DNA of 33,048 bases, from contig JACQKK010000081.1 of NCBI GenBank assembly GCA_016204605.1, positions 1 through 33,048 on the forward strand, in the 5' to 3' direction. Shown here in pieces: positions 8,176 through 18,387 of this stretch. The position numbers and the translations under genes were made by a program. Origin of the DNA: Candidatus Lambdaproteobacteria bacterium. Its GTDB lineage: Bacteria; SAR324; JACQKK01. Each line of letters starts with the position of its first letter. Positions within the stretch are counted from its first letter, which is position 1. A model generated the notes under the pieces. It made no database searches. It saw only the letters and a program-made list of their open reading frames with translations, and was not told where the DNA came from.

Positions 8176-8203
8176 CGCCATGAGCCCGATCGGGCTCATG
8201 GCG
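8176..8203. terminator. 28-bp perfect palindrome after the MFS gene
   Basis: A perfectly self-complementary block centred between 8189 and 8190 begins four bases after the MFS stop. As RNA it forms a 12-bp stem with a tight GAUC turn. No T-tract follows, so it could be a Rho-assisted or bidirectional terminator. As DNA it could be a dimeric repressor site for the downstream pstS unit. Confidence 0.5.
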
Positions 8204-8300
8204 GAGCGGTGCGTTTCCGGCGCGGCGCCGTCGGGTTTCTCGGGCCCGGCCGGTGTGCGGGTCGGACGATCGCCGTCGCTGCGCTCAAGAGAATCTAACC

Positions 8301-8321
8301 GTTTGGCAATCGCCGCCAAAC
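8301..8321 (+). promoter_or_regulatory. Inverted repeat in the pstS leader region
   Basis: GTTTGGC (8301-8307) and GCCAAAC (8315-8321) form a 7-bp inverted repeat with a 7-nt spacer, about 105 bp before the pstS start. It may be an operator or leader hairpin. It does not match the Pho-box direct-repeat pattern. Confidence 0.3.
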
Positions 8322-8425
8322 ACGGGCCGGCTAGTCTGGCAGAGCGAGCCGGGCAAGGCCGGGCAGCAACTCCGCGGCCCGTCGATCTCCCGATCCGGAC
8401 TGTTCACGCTCAATGGGGGCAAGTC

Positions 8426-9484
8426 ATGATGATGAACCGATTCCCTGCATTGGCCACCGTGTTGGGGCTGGCGGCAGCGCTGGCCGCGCTGGCGGGGCGG
8501 GACGCCCAGGCCCGCGACATCACCGGTGCCGGCGCCACGTTTCCCTACCCGATCTACGCACGCTGGGCCGATGCGTACTCGAAGGAGACCGGCGTGCGGC
8601 TGAACTACCAGAGCATCGGCTCCGGCGGAGGGATCGCCCAGATCAAGGCCAGGACCGTCAACTTCGGCGCGTCGGACCTGCCGCTGACCCCCGCCCAGCT
8701 CGATGCCGCGGGGCTGATCCAGTTCCCGACCGTGGTCGGCGGCGTCGTGCCCGTGGTGAAGCTGAGCGGCATCCGTGCGGGCGAGCTCAAGCTGACTCCC
8801 GAGGTGCTGGCGGGTATCTTCCTCGGCAGGATCACCCGATGGAACGATGCCGCGCTGGTCTCGCTCAACGCCGGCAGGCCGCTGCCCGACAAGGCGATCA
8901 CCGTCGTGCACCGCTCCGACGGCTCGGGCACCACGGCCATCTTCACCAACTACCTGAGCAAGGTCTCGCCGGCGTGGAAGGCCCAGGTCGGCTCCAGCAC
9001 CTCCGTTCGCTGGCCCGCGGGCCTCGGCGGCAAGGGCAACGAGGGCGTGGCCGCGTATGTGCAGCAGATCGAGGGCAGCATCGGCTACGTCGAGCTGGCC
9101 TACGCCCTGCAGAACAACATGACCTCGACGCTGCTGCGGAACCGGGCCGGGGGGTTCGTGGCCCCCAGCATCGCCACGTTCGCCTCGGCAGCGGGCTACG
9201 CGGAATGGGACAAGGCCGCCGGCTTCTACCTGATGCTCACCGATCAGCCGGGTGAAACCACCTGGCCGATCAGCGGCGCAACCTTCATCCTGATGCACAA
9301 GCGGCAGGCCAATCCGGAGACGGCCCGCGAGGTGCTCAAGTTCTTCGCATGGTGCTACGAGAACGGCGACGAAATGGCCAAGAAGCTGGACTACGTGCCG
9401 CTCCCCGGCAACGTGGTCCAGCTGATCCGGCAGCACTGGCAGGCGAACCTGAGGGGCGGAGACGGCAACGTGGTCTGGCGCTAA
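8426..9484 (+). CDS. pstS: Phosphate-binding protein PstS
   Basis: 352-residue periplasmic substrate-binding protein for high-affinity phosphate ABC import. The start region has three consecutive Met codons (8426, 8429, 8432), then a signal peptide MMMNRFPALATVLGLAAALA... with probable cleavage after A-Q-A. The mature part opens with ITGAGATFPYPIY, followed by YQSIGSGGGI, FGASDLPL and HRSDGSGTT, the residues that wrap phosphate in PstS. The C-terminal half has the typical GSIGYVELAYA segment. A purine-rich GGGGGCAA stretch lies just upstream of the start. pstC, pstA, pstB and phoU are absent on both sides, so the permease must be elsewhere or this is an extra binding protein. Confidence 0.95.
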   Translation: MMMNRFPALATVLGLAAALAALAGRDAQARDITGAGATFPYPIYARWADAYSKETGVRLNYQSIGSGGGIAQIKARTVNFGASDLPLTPAQLDAAGLIQFPTVVGGVVPVVKLSGIRAGELKLTPEVLAGIFLGRITRWNDAALVSLNAGRPLPDKAITVVHRSDGSGTTAIFTNYLSKVSPAWKAQVGSSTSVRWPAGLGGKGNEGVAAYVQQIEGSIGYVELAYALQNNMTSTLLRNRAGGFVAPSIATFASAAGYAEWDKAAGFYLMLTDQPGETTWPISGATFILMHKRQANPETAREVLKFFAWCYENGDEMAKKLDYVPLPGNVVQLIRQHWQANLRGGDGNVVWR

Positions 9485-9647
9485 GGATGTCAGGCCGCCC
9501 GAGCCCGGCCGGGGCCATGCGCGGGCAGGGCCACCGCACGCGGCCGGGCGGCGGACGTGCGCGGCCGGTGCGACCACGCCTGGCACGGCGCTGCCGCCGA
9601 GAGCCCCGAGTGTCGGCGCAGCCGCTCAGGGCTTCCGCGCGATGAGG

Positions 9648-10757
9648 TCACCTGAGGCGTTCCAGTCTGGCCCGCAATCCCTTGGCCTGATCGATTCCTT
9701 CCTTCGCTTTCGCGTGGTCGGGGTTCAGGCTCAAGGTTTCTTCCCACTCCTTGATGGCGCCATCGAGATCCTGATTGGTGTACGACTTCACACCGCTGGC
9801 GTAGTGGTACTCCGCCTGTTCCCGCATGCCGCGGCGCACGCCCTGGATCAGCGTGCGCGTGTCCTTGTAACTCGGATCGACCCGGTTCAGCAGGCTGAGC
9901 GCCTCGACGAAGTGCTTCTCCCCCCCCAGGCGCTTGCCGCGCTCATACAGAGATGCGTTGAGCACCTGCTTGGCTTCCGCGTGGTTCGGCAGTTGGCTGA
10001 GAATGCGCTCGGCGATCGAGATCGCCTCCGCGTAGTCCTTGGCGTTGAAGCGCGCCTGGGCCTCGGCCAGCCGGCTGCCGACCTTCGCCTCGGCCCGGGC
10101 GGCCAGCCGGCGTTGCACGATGATCAGCACGGGGAGCTGCAGCTTGGCGCCCGGCGTCGGCGGCCCCTCCTCCGGCAGGTCATTGAAATACGAGATCAGG
10201 TAGTCGAAGTCCGGGTCGTTGTATTCATCCTGAGAGATCTTCGCGAGCGTGTCCCCCACCTTCACGTCGTGGATGATGAACTCCTTGGAGTTGAGCTCGA
10301 ACTTCACCGCTTCGAACGCCTGGCGGTTCGCGGGATCGTAGCTCAGCGTGAGCAGATATTCCTTGAACGCCTGGCGCATGTCCTCCTTCTGGTGAAACGC
10401 CGTGGCGCTGTCGAAATGCTGCCTGGCCACCGATTCGACGCGGAGCCGCAGGGCTTCCACCTTCTGCTTGGCTTCGGCATCGCCCGGCACGAGCTGATTC
10501 ACGATGCGCCAGCGCATCAGCGCCGGGTGCAACTCTCCGGCGGCCTCGAGGGCCCTGGCCCGCTCGCGCACCGTCGGCGCCCATTCCGCCAACTTGAGCT
10601 TCGGCTTGACGGGCGAGGCGGCCTGCTTGGACGCTGCGGAGGGGGTCGGCCCCTCCGGCCCGACCCCGGTGGGCTGCGCCTCGGCGCATGCCATCAGCCC
10701 CACCAGAGGCAGCCACAGCAGGAGGCTCCACGCGTGATACCGGAGTGTGCGTGTCAT
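9648..10757 (-). CDS. LysM-domain lipoprotein with tetratricopeptide-like repeats
   Basis: 369-residue lipoprotein: signal peptide MTRTLRYHAWSLLLWLPLVG with lipobox LMAC and lipidation Cys24. A Pro/Ala/Ser linker is followed by a helical-repeat block (about 60-150), a LysM module (about 158-206, IIHDVKVGDTLAKIS...PGAKLQLP) and a C-terminal TPR block (about 220-365) with YAEAISIAERILSQLPNHAEA and LDGAIKEWEETLSLNPDHAKA. LysM binds peptidoglycan N-acetylglucosamine and TPRs hold protein partners, so this looks like a wall-anchored scaffold. It overlaps the upstream deacetylase-like gene by ATGA (10754-10757), implying translational coupling. Last gene of a three-gene operon. Confidence 0.87.
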   Translation of the reverse strand: MTRTLRYHAWSLLLWLPLVGLMACAEAQPTGVGPEGPTPSAASKQAASPVKPKLKLAEWAPTVRERARALEAAGELHPALMRWRIVNQLVPGDAEAKQKVEALRLRVESVARQHFDSATAFHQKEDMRQAFKEYLLTLSYDPANRQAFEAVKFELNSKEFIIHDVKVGDTLAKISQDEYNDPDFDYLISYFNDLPEEGPPTPGAKLQLPVLIIVQRRLAARAEAKVGSRLAEAQARFNAKDYAEAISIAERILSQLPNHAEAKQVLNASLYERGKRLGGEKHFVEALSLLNRVDPSYKDTRTLIQGVRRGMREQAEYHYASGVKSYTNQDLDGAIKEWEETLSLNPDHAKAKEGIDQAKGLRARLERLR

Positions 10758-11773
10758 TGCAGGACCCGATTGGCGGAGGTGGAGAGCAGGGCGCGGAACT
10801 TTTCCGGATCGAACTCGGCCGGCGCCGTCGTCCTGAAGATGCGGAAATCGTTGTAGAAGAACGCGTTGGTGGCCTGACGCTGGGTGAATCCGCCCTTGTA
10901 GCCGAGCTTGCGTGCCGTGGCGATCGCCAGGTGATTGGTGTCGCCGGCGGGATAGGCGAGGAACTCGCAGGGTTTTCCCAGCTCCCGCCGCAGGGTCTCA
11001 CGGGGAACGTTCAGCTCCTCTTGCAGGCGCTTGAAGTACTCCTCGATCGAGGCCACGCCGGTCAGCTCGATCCCTTCCTTGGTGCGGGGGTGGCACTGGC
11101 AGCCGATCCCGTTGGCGGCCATCTCCTTGACCTGGGGCCACGTCAGCGCATTGCCTCCCGTGCCGATCTGTTCCGTGTATACGAACAGCGTGGCGGGGAA
11201 CCCGAGCTCCTTCAGCACCGGATACGCCGTCTCGTAGAAATCGCGCTCCGCGCTATCCACCGTGATCAGGACGGCCTTCTGTGGGATCTGCGCCCTGAAA
11301 TTCATGAAGTCGATGAACTGCTCGATGGTGATGGGACGGAATCCCTGGTCCCGCAGATAGGTCATTTGCGAGCGGAACACGTCGGGGGGCACCACCGTGC
11401 GCCCGTGAAACGTCGCCGCGAACGCATCGTACAGCAGCACAGGCACCGTCTGGTATTGGTTCGGCGTCAGCCCGCCCAGCAGCACGGGCTGGAGCGGGAT
11501 GATGAGCTTCTGCCCGGGCTGCACCGATTCGAGCCGGTTGAATTCGGCGATCACCCACCCTTTCGACGCGTCATGCAGGTACTTCTCCGCGAGCGATGAC
11601 AGCGTATCGCCGCGTTGCACCTCCACGGCGACGAACTCCGGAAACTGCTGCGCCTGTGCACGGGCCAACATGGGCGCGGTCAGTGCCCAAACGACCAGCA
11701 GCATGCTCCAGAATCGCGACCGTACCGGTCTCCACGCAAATCGACTCACAACGGGATCTCCCTCTGGAGACAT
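10754..11773 (-). CDS. Secreted LysM plus degenerate polysaccharide-deacetylase-domain protein
   Basis: 339-residue exported protein: signal or anchor helix at about 21-40, LysM at 48-93 (VEVQRGDTLSSLAEKYL...PGQKLIIPL), then a NodB-like (carbohydrate esterase 4) domain at about 108-320. The fold markers are clear (VPVLLYDAF, VLITVDS, LGFPATLFVYTEQIG, FLAYPAGDTN). The metal ligands are not: motif 1 is T-V-D-S (D173 kept, second Asp is S174), and the H-x3-H motif reads as IGCQCHPRTK, with Gln226 and Arg230 where the two His are expected (only H228 is nearby). It may be a catalytically dead glycan-binding protein or use a rearranged site. Nine bases separate it from the cyclase gene upstream. 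Confidence 0.85.
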   Translation of the reverse strand: MSPEGDPVVSRFAWRPVRSRFWSMLLVVWALTAPMLARAQAQQFPEFVAVEVQRGDTLSSLAEKYLHDASKGWVIAEFNRLESVQPGQKLIIPLQPVLLGGLTPNQYQTVPVLLYDAFAATFHGRTVVPPDVFRSQMTYLRDQGFRPITIEQFIDFMNFRAQIPQKAVLITVDSAERDFYETAYPVLKELGFPATLFVYTEQIGTGGNALTWPQVKEMAANGIGCQCHPRTKEGIELTGVASIEEYFKRLQEELNVPRETLRRELGKPCEFLAYPAGDTNHLAIATARKLGYKGGFTQRQATNAFFYNDFRIFRTTAPAEFDPEKFRALLSTSANRVLQ

Positions 11774-11782
11774 GCGCTGGCA

Positions 11783-13354
11783 TCAATTCAAGGCGATGAT
11801 TTTGTAGGTCATGACGGGTTCGGCCTTGCCCTTCAGCTTGGTGGGTTCGAGCGGCTTCACCTTGAGCCGATCCCCCAGGGCGTTCACGATCGAATCGCTG
11901 ACGATGATCTCGCCGGATTCGGCCACGCCGTTGAGCCGCGACGCCACGTTCACCGCATCGCCGATCACGGTGTACTCCATCTTGTCCGAAGAGCCGATAT
12001 TGCCCGAGACCACGGTGCCCGCGTTGAGGCCGATCCCCACCTTGCCGAGGATCTGGTTCTTGCCCTGGCCGGCGCGCTCCTTCAGCTCATTCTGCATGCC
12101 GATGCAGGCCCTGACGGCACGCTCCACGTGATCGGCGTGGGGCACCGGCACGCCGAAGACCCCCAGCACGGCATCGCCGATGAACTTGTCCACGTATCCG
12201 CCGTTCTCGATGATGGCGCGGGTGCAGATTTCGAACATCTCGTTGAGCGATTCGACCACCTGCTCCGCGGAGTGCGTTTCGGAGAACGAGGTGAATCCGC
12301 GGATATCGGTGAACAGGACGCTGGCCTCGCTCAGGGTGCCCTTCACCATTGCGTTCTCAGGGTTGGCCATGATCATGTCGAGCACATCGGAGCCCACGTA
12401 CTTGCCGAAGGCGCCCTGCATGAGCTGCTTCTTGAACAGCTCGTCGGACATGAAGTTGAACGAGGCCGCCAGTTGCCCCAGCTCGTCCGTCCGCTTCTCT
12501 GTGATCTTGTACTGGTAGTTGCCCGCACCGATCTCCTGGGTGGCCCGCACCAGCTTCGAGATGGGCTGCGAAAAGCCGTGCGCCAGCACGACCGCCACGA
12601 CCATCGCCGCGCCCAGGATGAACAACGACAGCACCAGGATGAAGAGCGCCTCCTTGCGGGTCTGCTGGTCGATGAAATCGAGCGAAATCCCTACGTCGAT
12701 CTGGCCGAGCTTGATCTTGTTGAAGTCGATGGGGCCGGCGAGGTTCAGCACCCGCTGGCTCTTCTCGCCCACGTAGTTGAAGTAGGTGATAGCGCCTTCC
12801 TTGGTTTCCACAGAGGCGCCCGCCGGCTTTTCCAGTTGCGCGCCGATGCGATGCGGATCCGTGTGCGCGACGATCTTGCCCTGGCGGTCCGAGATCACCG
12901 CGTAGAGCAGCCCTTCGGTCTCGGACGCTTCCTTGACCAGCGTGTTCAGGGCCAGAATGTTGTCGTTGAGGAGCGGCACGCGGGAGTTGGCCACGAAGAA
13001 GGTCAGGCTGATCTTGCCGGTCGTCACCGTCTGGCGGTACAGCTGCTCGCCCTGGTGGTTGAGGATGAAGTAGGAAAGGCCGGCGATCGTGACCAGGATC
13101 ATCCCGATGACCGCGATGGACAGCTTGACGCGGATGGAGAACAGCACCTTGGGCAGCTTGTCCATCCGGCCGCGGATCAGGCGCGCCGAAACATCCCCCA
13201 GCGTCCCCAGCGGCACCCCTTTGAGCGCGGTCAGCATCTGCTGGAACTTCGTGGCCCGCGCCTCCGATGCGACCGCGGCGCCGGCCGGCTCAGGTGCTGC
13301 GCCCGGCAGGGGGGCCGCCAGATTCTCTTCCGCGCGCTTCGATGACGTGGACAT
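11783..13354 (-). CDS. Membrane-bound class III adenylyl cyclase with periplasmic sensor and HAMP
   Basis: 523-residue signalling enzyme making cAMP from ATP. Layout: Ala/Pro-rich cytoplasmic N-terminus (1-70), TM1 (about 78-98), periplasmic sensor of about 135 residues (about 100-235), TM2 (about 236-258), HAMP (about 259-310) and catalytic domain (about 340-520). Metal ligands D350 (FTDIRGFT) and D394 (FIGDAV) are present, as are the ATP-selecting pair K390 and D466 and the transition-state residues N469 and R473 (IGDAVNVASRL). The site is complete and predicts adenylyl, not guanylyl, cyclase activity. ATG 13354 follows GAGG. It is the first gene of an operon with two LysM proteins, so the sensor may read cell-wall state. 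Confidence 0.93.
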   Translation of the reverse strand: MSTSSKRAEENLAAPLPGAAPEPAGAAVASEARATKFQQMLTALKGVPLGTLGDVSARLIRGRMDKLPKVLFSIRVKLSIAVIGMILVTIAGLSYFILNHQGEQLYRQTVTTGKISLTFFVANSRVPLLNDNILALNTLVKEASETEGLLYAVISDRQGKIVAHTDPHRIGAQLEKPAGASVETKEGAITYFNYVGEKSQRVLNLAGPIDFNKIKLGQIDVGISLDFIDQQTRKEALFILVLSLFILGAAMVVAVVLAHGFSQPISKLVRATQEIGAGNYQYKITEKRTDELGQLAASFNFMSDELFKKQLMQGAFGKYVGSDVLDMIMANPENAMVKGTLSEASVLFTDIRGFTSFSETHSAEQVVESLNEMFEICTRAIIENGGYVDKFIGDAVLGVFGVPVPHADHVERAVRACIGMQNELKERAGQGKNQILGKVGIGLNAGTVVSGNIGSSDKMEYTVIGDAVNVASRLNGVAESGEIIVSDSIVNALGDRLKVKPLEPTKLKGKAEPVMTYKIIALN

Positions 13355-13865
13355 GCTGCCTCGAATCTGAAAACGGTGCGTGATTTGCGATCCGGGAGGT
13401 CCTTCCGAGGAGTGGCTGGCGCCTGTCAGGAGTCGATGAGGAAGCTCGGCGTACCGTGTCCGCCTTTATAACCCGCACAGCTCGATCGGCTGTCGTGGCA
13501 CCTGGCGTGCGCGCGACCCGATCTCTGGCCTGCGGCGATGGCGACGGATGGCTACCCGGTGCGCATTCAACGGCGAGCTAGCGCGACCCAGCGCTTCGCC
13601 CCCCGGCGATTAGACCAGGGCTCCTCGTCCGTTACTCACCTGTACACCGAAAGCGCCTCTGCGCACAAGCGCGTCTTCCCTGCTCCAGCGAATCCGGCGG
13701 CGTTGGCCATGCCCTCGCCGCCCGCTTCCCGCCGTCTACCGTCGGGGGCGGAAATGTGTGATATCTGCTACAGGTGGTCAGGCGGTCACCCGCGGTGCAG
13801 CGGCAGGGATGCCGAAGGTTTCGGAATGAGGGCGCATGGATGCTCTGCGGCCACGAGGGATTTCG
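13355..13865. other. Intergenic region between divergent cyclase operon and transglycosylase gene
   Basis: 511 bp. A TTATAA sequence at 13466-13471 is the only A/T-rich block suitable as a -10 element for the minus-strand cyclase operon, but no good -35 pairs with it. GAGGGA at 13855-13860 is the ribosome site of the transglycosylase. The open frames across this stretch have irregular composition and I see no gene. Confidence 0.4.
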
Positions 13866-14957
13866 ATGAGCGCCCGGCCATCGTCGCTCGCCGGTTCGAT
13901 GTGCGCCCTGGCGCTGCTGCTCGCTGGGAATCCCGCGCCAGCCTCGACCCCTGCCCCTGAGGGAGAGCGCTTCTCCCGGGAGGAGCTCCAGCCGCTGCTG
14001 CACGCGCTGCAGGGCGCAGCCATCGGCCCGGAACGGCTGGCGGCGGTCTTCTACGACCCGCGACTGCGGCGCGTCGAGCAGGCCGTGACCCTCAACGCCT
14101 TCAATCCCGAAACCGCGGCGAGCTACCGCCGGCTGCGCTCGCCGGCCGCGATCCGCCGGGCGGCGGCGTTCAGGGCCCGCTTTCGCACGCTGCTCGCCGG
14201 CGTCTCGCGCCGCTACGGCGTGCCCGCCGAAGTGATCGTGGCGATCCTGCTGGTCGAGACGCGCTTCGGCACCGTGCCGCTGCCCTACCGGGTGCTCGAT
14301 GTCTACACGACGCTCGTGCTCGATGCCGTGCCGGAGCGCATCCGCTACCACTTCTTCCGTCTCAGGCTGGATCACCCCGATCTCCAGTACGAGGAGCTCG
14401 AACGGCGCCTCAAGCTCAAAGGGGCCTGGGCCTATCTCGAGCTGGTGGCCCTGCTGAACATGAAGGAGCTGAGCGACCGGCACGTGCTGGAACTGCGCGG
14501 CTCCTACGCGGGTGCGATCGGGATGGCCCAGTTCATCCCGTCGAGCTACCTGGGCTGGGCGGTGGACGGCGACGGCGACAGCCGGGTCAACCTGAATCAG
14601 ATCCCCGACGCCATCGCCAGCGTGGCCAACTACCTGGCCGCCCACGGTTGGACGCCTGCGGCCACATGGGAGGAGAAGGTCGAGGCCGTCCGCCGCTACA
14701 ACAAGTCGGAGGCCTACGTGGCGACCGTGCTCGCCGTGAGCCGCAGCCTCAACCCCCGCGCCATGGCCGTCGCCCGGCGCGGCGCCCCCGCCTCGCGCGC
14801 CGCTCCCGTTCCCGCCCCCGCGCCAGCGCCGACCCCAGCGGCCGGCGCGCGCGTCTCGTCGGCGTCGTTAGGCGGTGCGGGTGGATGGTGTGGGCCATCC
14901 GTGGGTTGGCACAGGTCGGCACAGGTCGGCGCCGCTCGGCGCCCCCGGTGCACCTGA
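13866..14957 (+). CDS. MltB-type lytic murein transglycosylase
   Basis: 363-residue exported enzyme cleaving the MurNAc-GlcNAc bond of peptidoglycan with 1,6-anhydro product formation. ATG 13866 is chosen over 13836 because GAGGGA (13855-13860) lies 5 nt before it and the signal peptide (SMCALALLLAGNPAPAS) then starts normally. The catalytic Glu is E131 in ILLVETRFG, as in the Slt35/MltB fold. Downstream come YAGAIGMAQFIPSSYL and a calcium-loop-like VDGDGDSRVNL. The C-terminus is a Pro/Ala-rich tail (PAPAPAPTPAAG) and a final 28-residue stretch of unusual composition containing a 10-bp direct repeat. No lipobox is seen, so it is probably soluble periplasmic. Convergent with ilvD, 8 bp apart. 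Confidence 0.9.
   Translation: MSARPSSLAGSMCALALLLAGNPAPASTPAPEGERFSREELQPLLHALQGAAIGPERLAAVFYDPRLRRVEQAVTLNAFNPETAASYRRLRSPAAIRRAAAFRARFRTLLAGVSRRYGVPAEVIVAILLVETRFGTVPLPYRVLDVYTTLVLDAVPERIRYHFFRLRLDHPDLQYEELERRLKLKGAWAYLELVALLNMKELSDRHVLELRGSYAGAIGMAQFIPSSYLGWAVDGDGDSRVNLNQIPDAIASVANYLAAHGWTPAATWEEKVEAVRRYNKSEAYVATVLAVSRSLNPRAMAVARRGAPASRAAPVPAPAPAPTPAAGARVSSASLGGAGGWCGPSVGWHRSAQVGAARRPRCT
14911..14930 (+). repeat. Two tandem 10-bp repeats in the 3' end of the transglycosylase gene
   Basis: ACAGGTCGGC is present twice head-to-tail (14911-14920, 14921-14930), encoding part of the low-complexity C-terminus just before the stop. Because 10 is not a multiple of 3, gain or loss of one copy would change the terminal residues and the stop position. 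Confidence 0.7.
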
Positions 14958-14965
14958 AATGCCGC

Positions 14966-16648
<1,683 letters not shown>

Positions 16649-16957
16649 CGAGACTCCCTCCGATTCGTGTTGCGCCGCTGGCGGTCGCCCGGCGGTCGCG
16701 CGGTGCGTCACGGCCGGCCGGCGGTACGGACGATCATTTAAGCCCCTTTCGCCCCGAATGTTCAATCCTGCCCCGGTGGGCGGCAGCGACTCCTTGTACC
16801 GGAATCGCGCAGAGTGCCGTCGCGACCTCACTCCCACCGCCGATAGGGCTCTGCACGTCACCTGGGCGCCGTTGTCGCCCGCGCGCAGCACGGGGACAGA
16901 GGCGACGTTGCGTTTGCCGCGCCGGGGCGGCCGCGGCGGCGCCGCACAAACGATCCG
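16649..16957. other. Intergenic region between ilvD and the methyltransferase gene
   Basis: 309 bp on the shared minus-strand side. It contains the ilvD ribosome-binding site and a candidate promoter (16736-16765). The rest, up to the methyltransferase stop at 16958, shows no gene or clear terminator. Confidence 0.4.
16736..16765 (-). promoter_or_regulatory. Candidate sigma70 promoter for ilvD
   Basis: Minus-strand TTGAAC (16765-16760) and TTAAAT (16741-16736) with an 18-bp spacer, in the only A/T-rich patch upstream of ilvD. The transcript would begin near 16729, about 80 nt before the ATG. Four of six matches in each box. Confidence 0.4.
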
Positions 16958-18157
16958 TCACTCGATGCGGAGCAGCACGAACTTGAGGTAGCGGAACTCG
17001 GGCATGGCCAGCGGCGTGGGGTGGTCGAAGGGCTGGCCGCGCATCTCCAGGATCGCCGCGCGCCGCCCGACGTTCTCCGCCGCCTGCTCGCACAGGTCCA
17101 GGAACATCGGCAGGTCCACGTGGCTCGAGCAGGAGCAGGCGCAGAGCAGCCCATCGGGCGCCGTGACGTTCGCGCAGGCCGTCAGCAGGCGCCGGTAGCC
17201 GCGCCGCGCCGCCGGCACGGATTCCTTGTTGGGCGCGAACGAGGGGGGATCGGAGACGACCAGCTCCCAGGTGCGGCCCTCCCGCACCGCCTGCTCCAGG
17301 AACTCGAACGCGTCGGCCTCGACGCCCTCGTGGCCGGCGCGGGGCAGGCCGTTCATCTTCCAGTGCAGGCCGGCCGCCTCGATGGCAGCCTTCGAGACGT
17401 CCACGGTGGTCACCTGCGCCGCGCCGCCGAGGCCCGCATAGATCGAGAAGCCGCCCGTGTAGCCGAACAGGTTCAGCACCCGCCGGCCCATCGCGAGCGA
17501 GCGCACGCGCTCCCGGTTCTCGCGCTGGTCCAGGAAGAACCCCGTCTTCTGCCCCTGCACCACATCGGCGGTGAACCGCACGCCGTTCTCCGTGAAGGCG
17601 ACGGGAGCCTCCGGCGGGGTTCCGATCAGCACGTGCGACTCGCCGCCGCTGCCGCGCCGCTTGCGCTCCCAGACGGTCGTGACCCCGAGCGCCCCGGCGA
17701 CCCAGTCCGCCACGCCGGCCGTGTCCCAGAAGGCCTCCGGCCCCAGCCCGTCCATGCGCAGGACGGCCGTCCCGGCGTAGACGTCGCACACCAGCCCCGG
17801 CACGCCGTCGCCTTCGCCGTTGAACAGGCGGAAGCCGGTGGTCTCCCAGCCCAGCAGGCTCTGGCGGATGGCCAGCGCCTTTTCGAGCCGCCGGCGCGCC
17901 CAGCCCTCGTCGAGGGCGACGCCCGGCACGATGCTGCACACGCGGAACGCCAGCGTGTTCTGCGCGTCGTAGATGCCGCGGGCGAGCTCCGCGCCGCGCA
18001 AGTCCAGCAGCAGCGCCGGGCTGCCCACCGGCGCCGGGGGCAGCTCGCGCAGCGCGTCGGCGAACACCCAGGGGTGCCCGCGCCGCAGCGTGCGGGCGAG
18101 GTTCTTCGCCAGTTGCAGGCTCACAGGCGGCGCGGCGGCGGGGCGGAGGAGCGGCAT
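16958..18157 (-). CDS. Class I SAM-dependent rRNA methyltransferase (RlmI-like)
   Basis: 399-residue cytoplasmic enzyme of the RlmI family, which makes 5-methylcytosine at position 1962 of E. coli 23S rRNA. An N-terminal PUA-like RNA-binding domain (about 11-85, LARTLRRGHPWVFADAL...ARGIYD) precedes the Rossmann methyltransferase. The SAM loop is VLNLFGYTGGFSIYA, the acidic ribose-binding residue lies in VTTVDVSKAA, motif IV is SDPPSFAPNK, and the catalytic Cys region is ACSCSSHVD. The conserved VVQGQKTGFFLDQRENR before the SAM loop is typical of this family. Start ATG 18157 has no strong Shine-Dalgarno; no other start fits the PUA domain. The exact target base is inferred from homology. Confidence 0.9.
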   Translation of the reverse strand: MPLLRPAAAPPVSLQLAKNLARTLRRGHPWVFADALRELPPAPVGSPALLLDLRGAELARGIYDAQNTLAFRVCSIVPGVALDEGWARRRLEKALAIRQSLLGWETTGFRLFNGEGDGVPGLVCDVYAGTAVLRMDGLGPEAFWDTAGVADWVAGALGVTTVWERKRRGSGGESHVLIGTPPEAPVAFTENGVRFTADVVQGQKTGFFLDQRENRERVRSLAMGRRVLNLFGYTGGFSIYAGLGGAAQVTTVDVSKAAIEAAGLHWKMNGLPRAGHEGVEADAFEFLEQAVREGRTWELVVSDPPSFAPNKESVPAARRGYRRLLTACANVTAPDGLLCACSCSSHVDLPMFLDLCEQAAENVGRRAAILEMRGQPFDHPTPLAMPEFRYLKFVLLRIE

Positions 18158-18387
18158 GGTCGAGGGCGGGGGGCGAGGGGTCGGGGCCGAGGGTGCGGCT
18201 CCGGCGGGTGGCTAAGGAGCCGGCGGGCCAGGCCCTGGGCGGCGCCTCCTTGGCGGGCACCGATCTTGACGCGTCCGCGGTGGGGGCGCAACTTCGCCGC
18301 CTCCAGGGGGCAGCCGACCCGGGCACATCTCGAATCGCCAGGTGTGGCGGATGTTGCTGCGGATGGATCGGGAATGGCGGATTAGAA

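Noticed and set aside
8290..8425. Riboswitch or Pho box ahead of pstS
   Set aside because: Only one inverted repeat is visible; no known riboswitch consensus or Pho-box direct repeats could be recognised.
13538..13960. 140-codon frame upstream of the transglycosylase
   Set aside because: Overlaps the signal-peptide region of the transglycosylase in another frame; irregular composition and no ribosome site.
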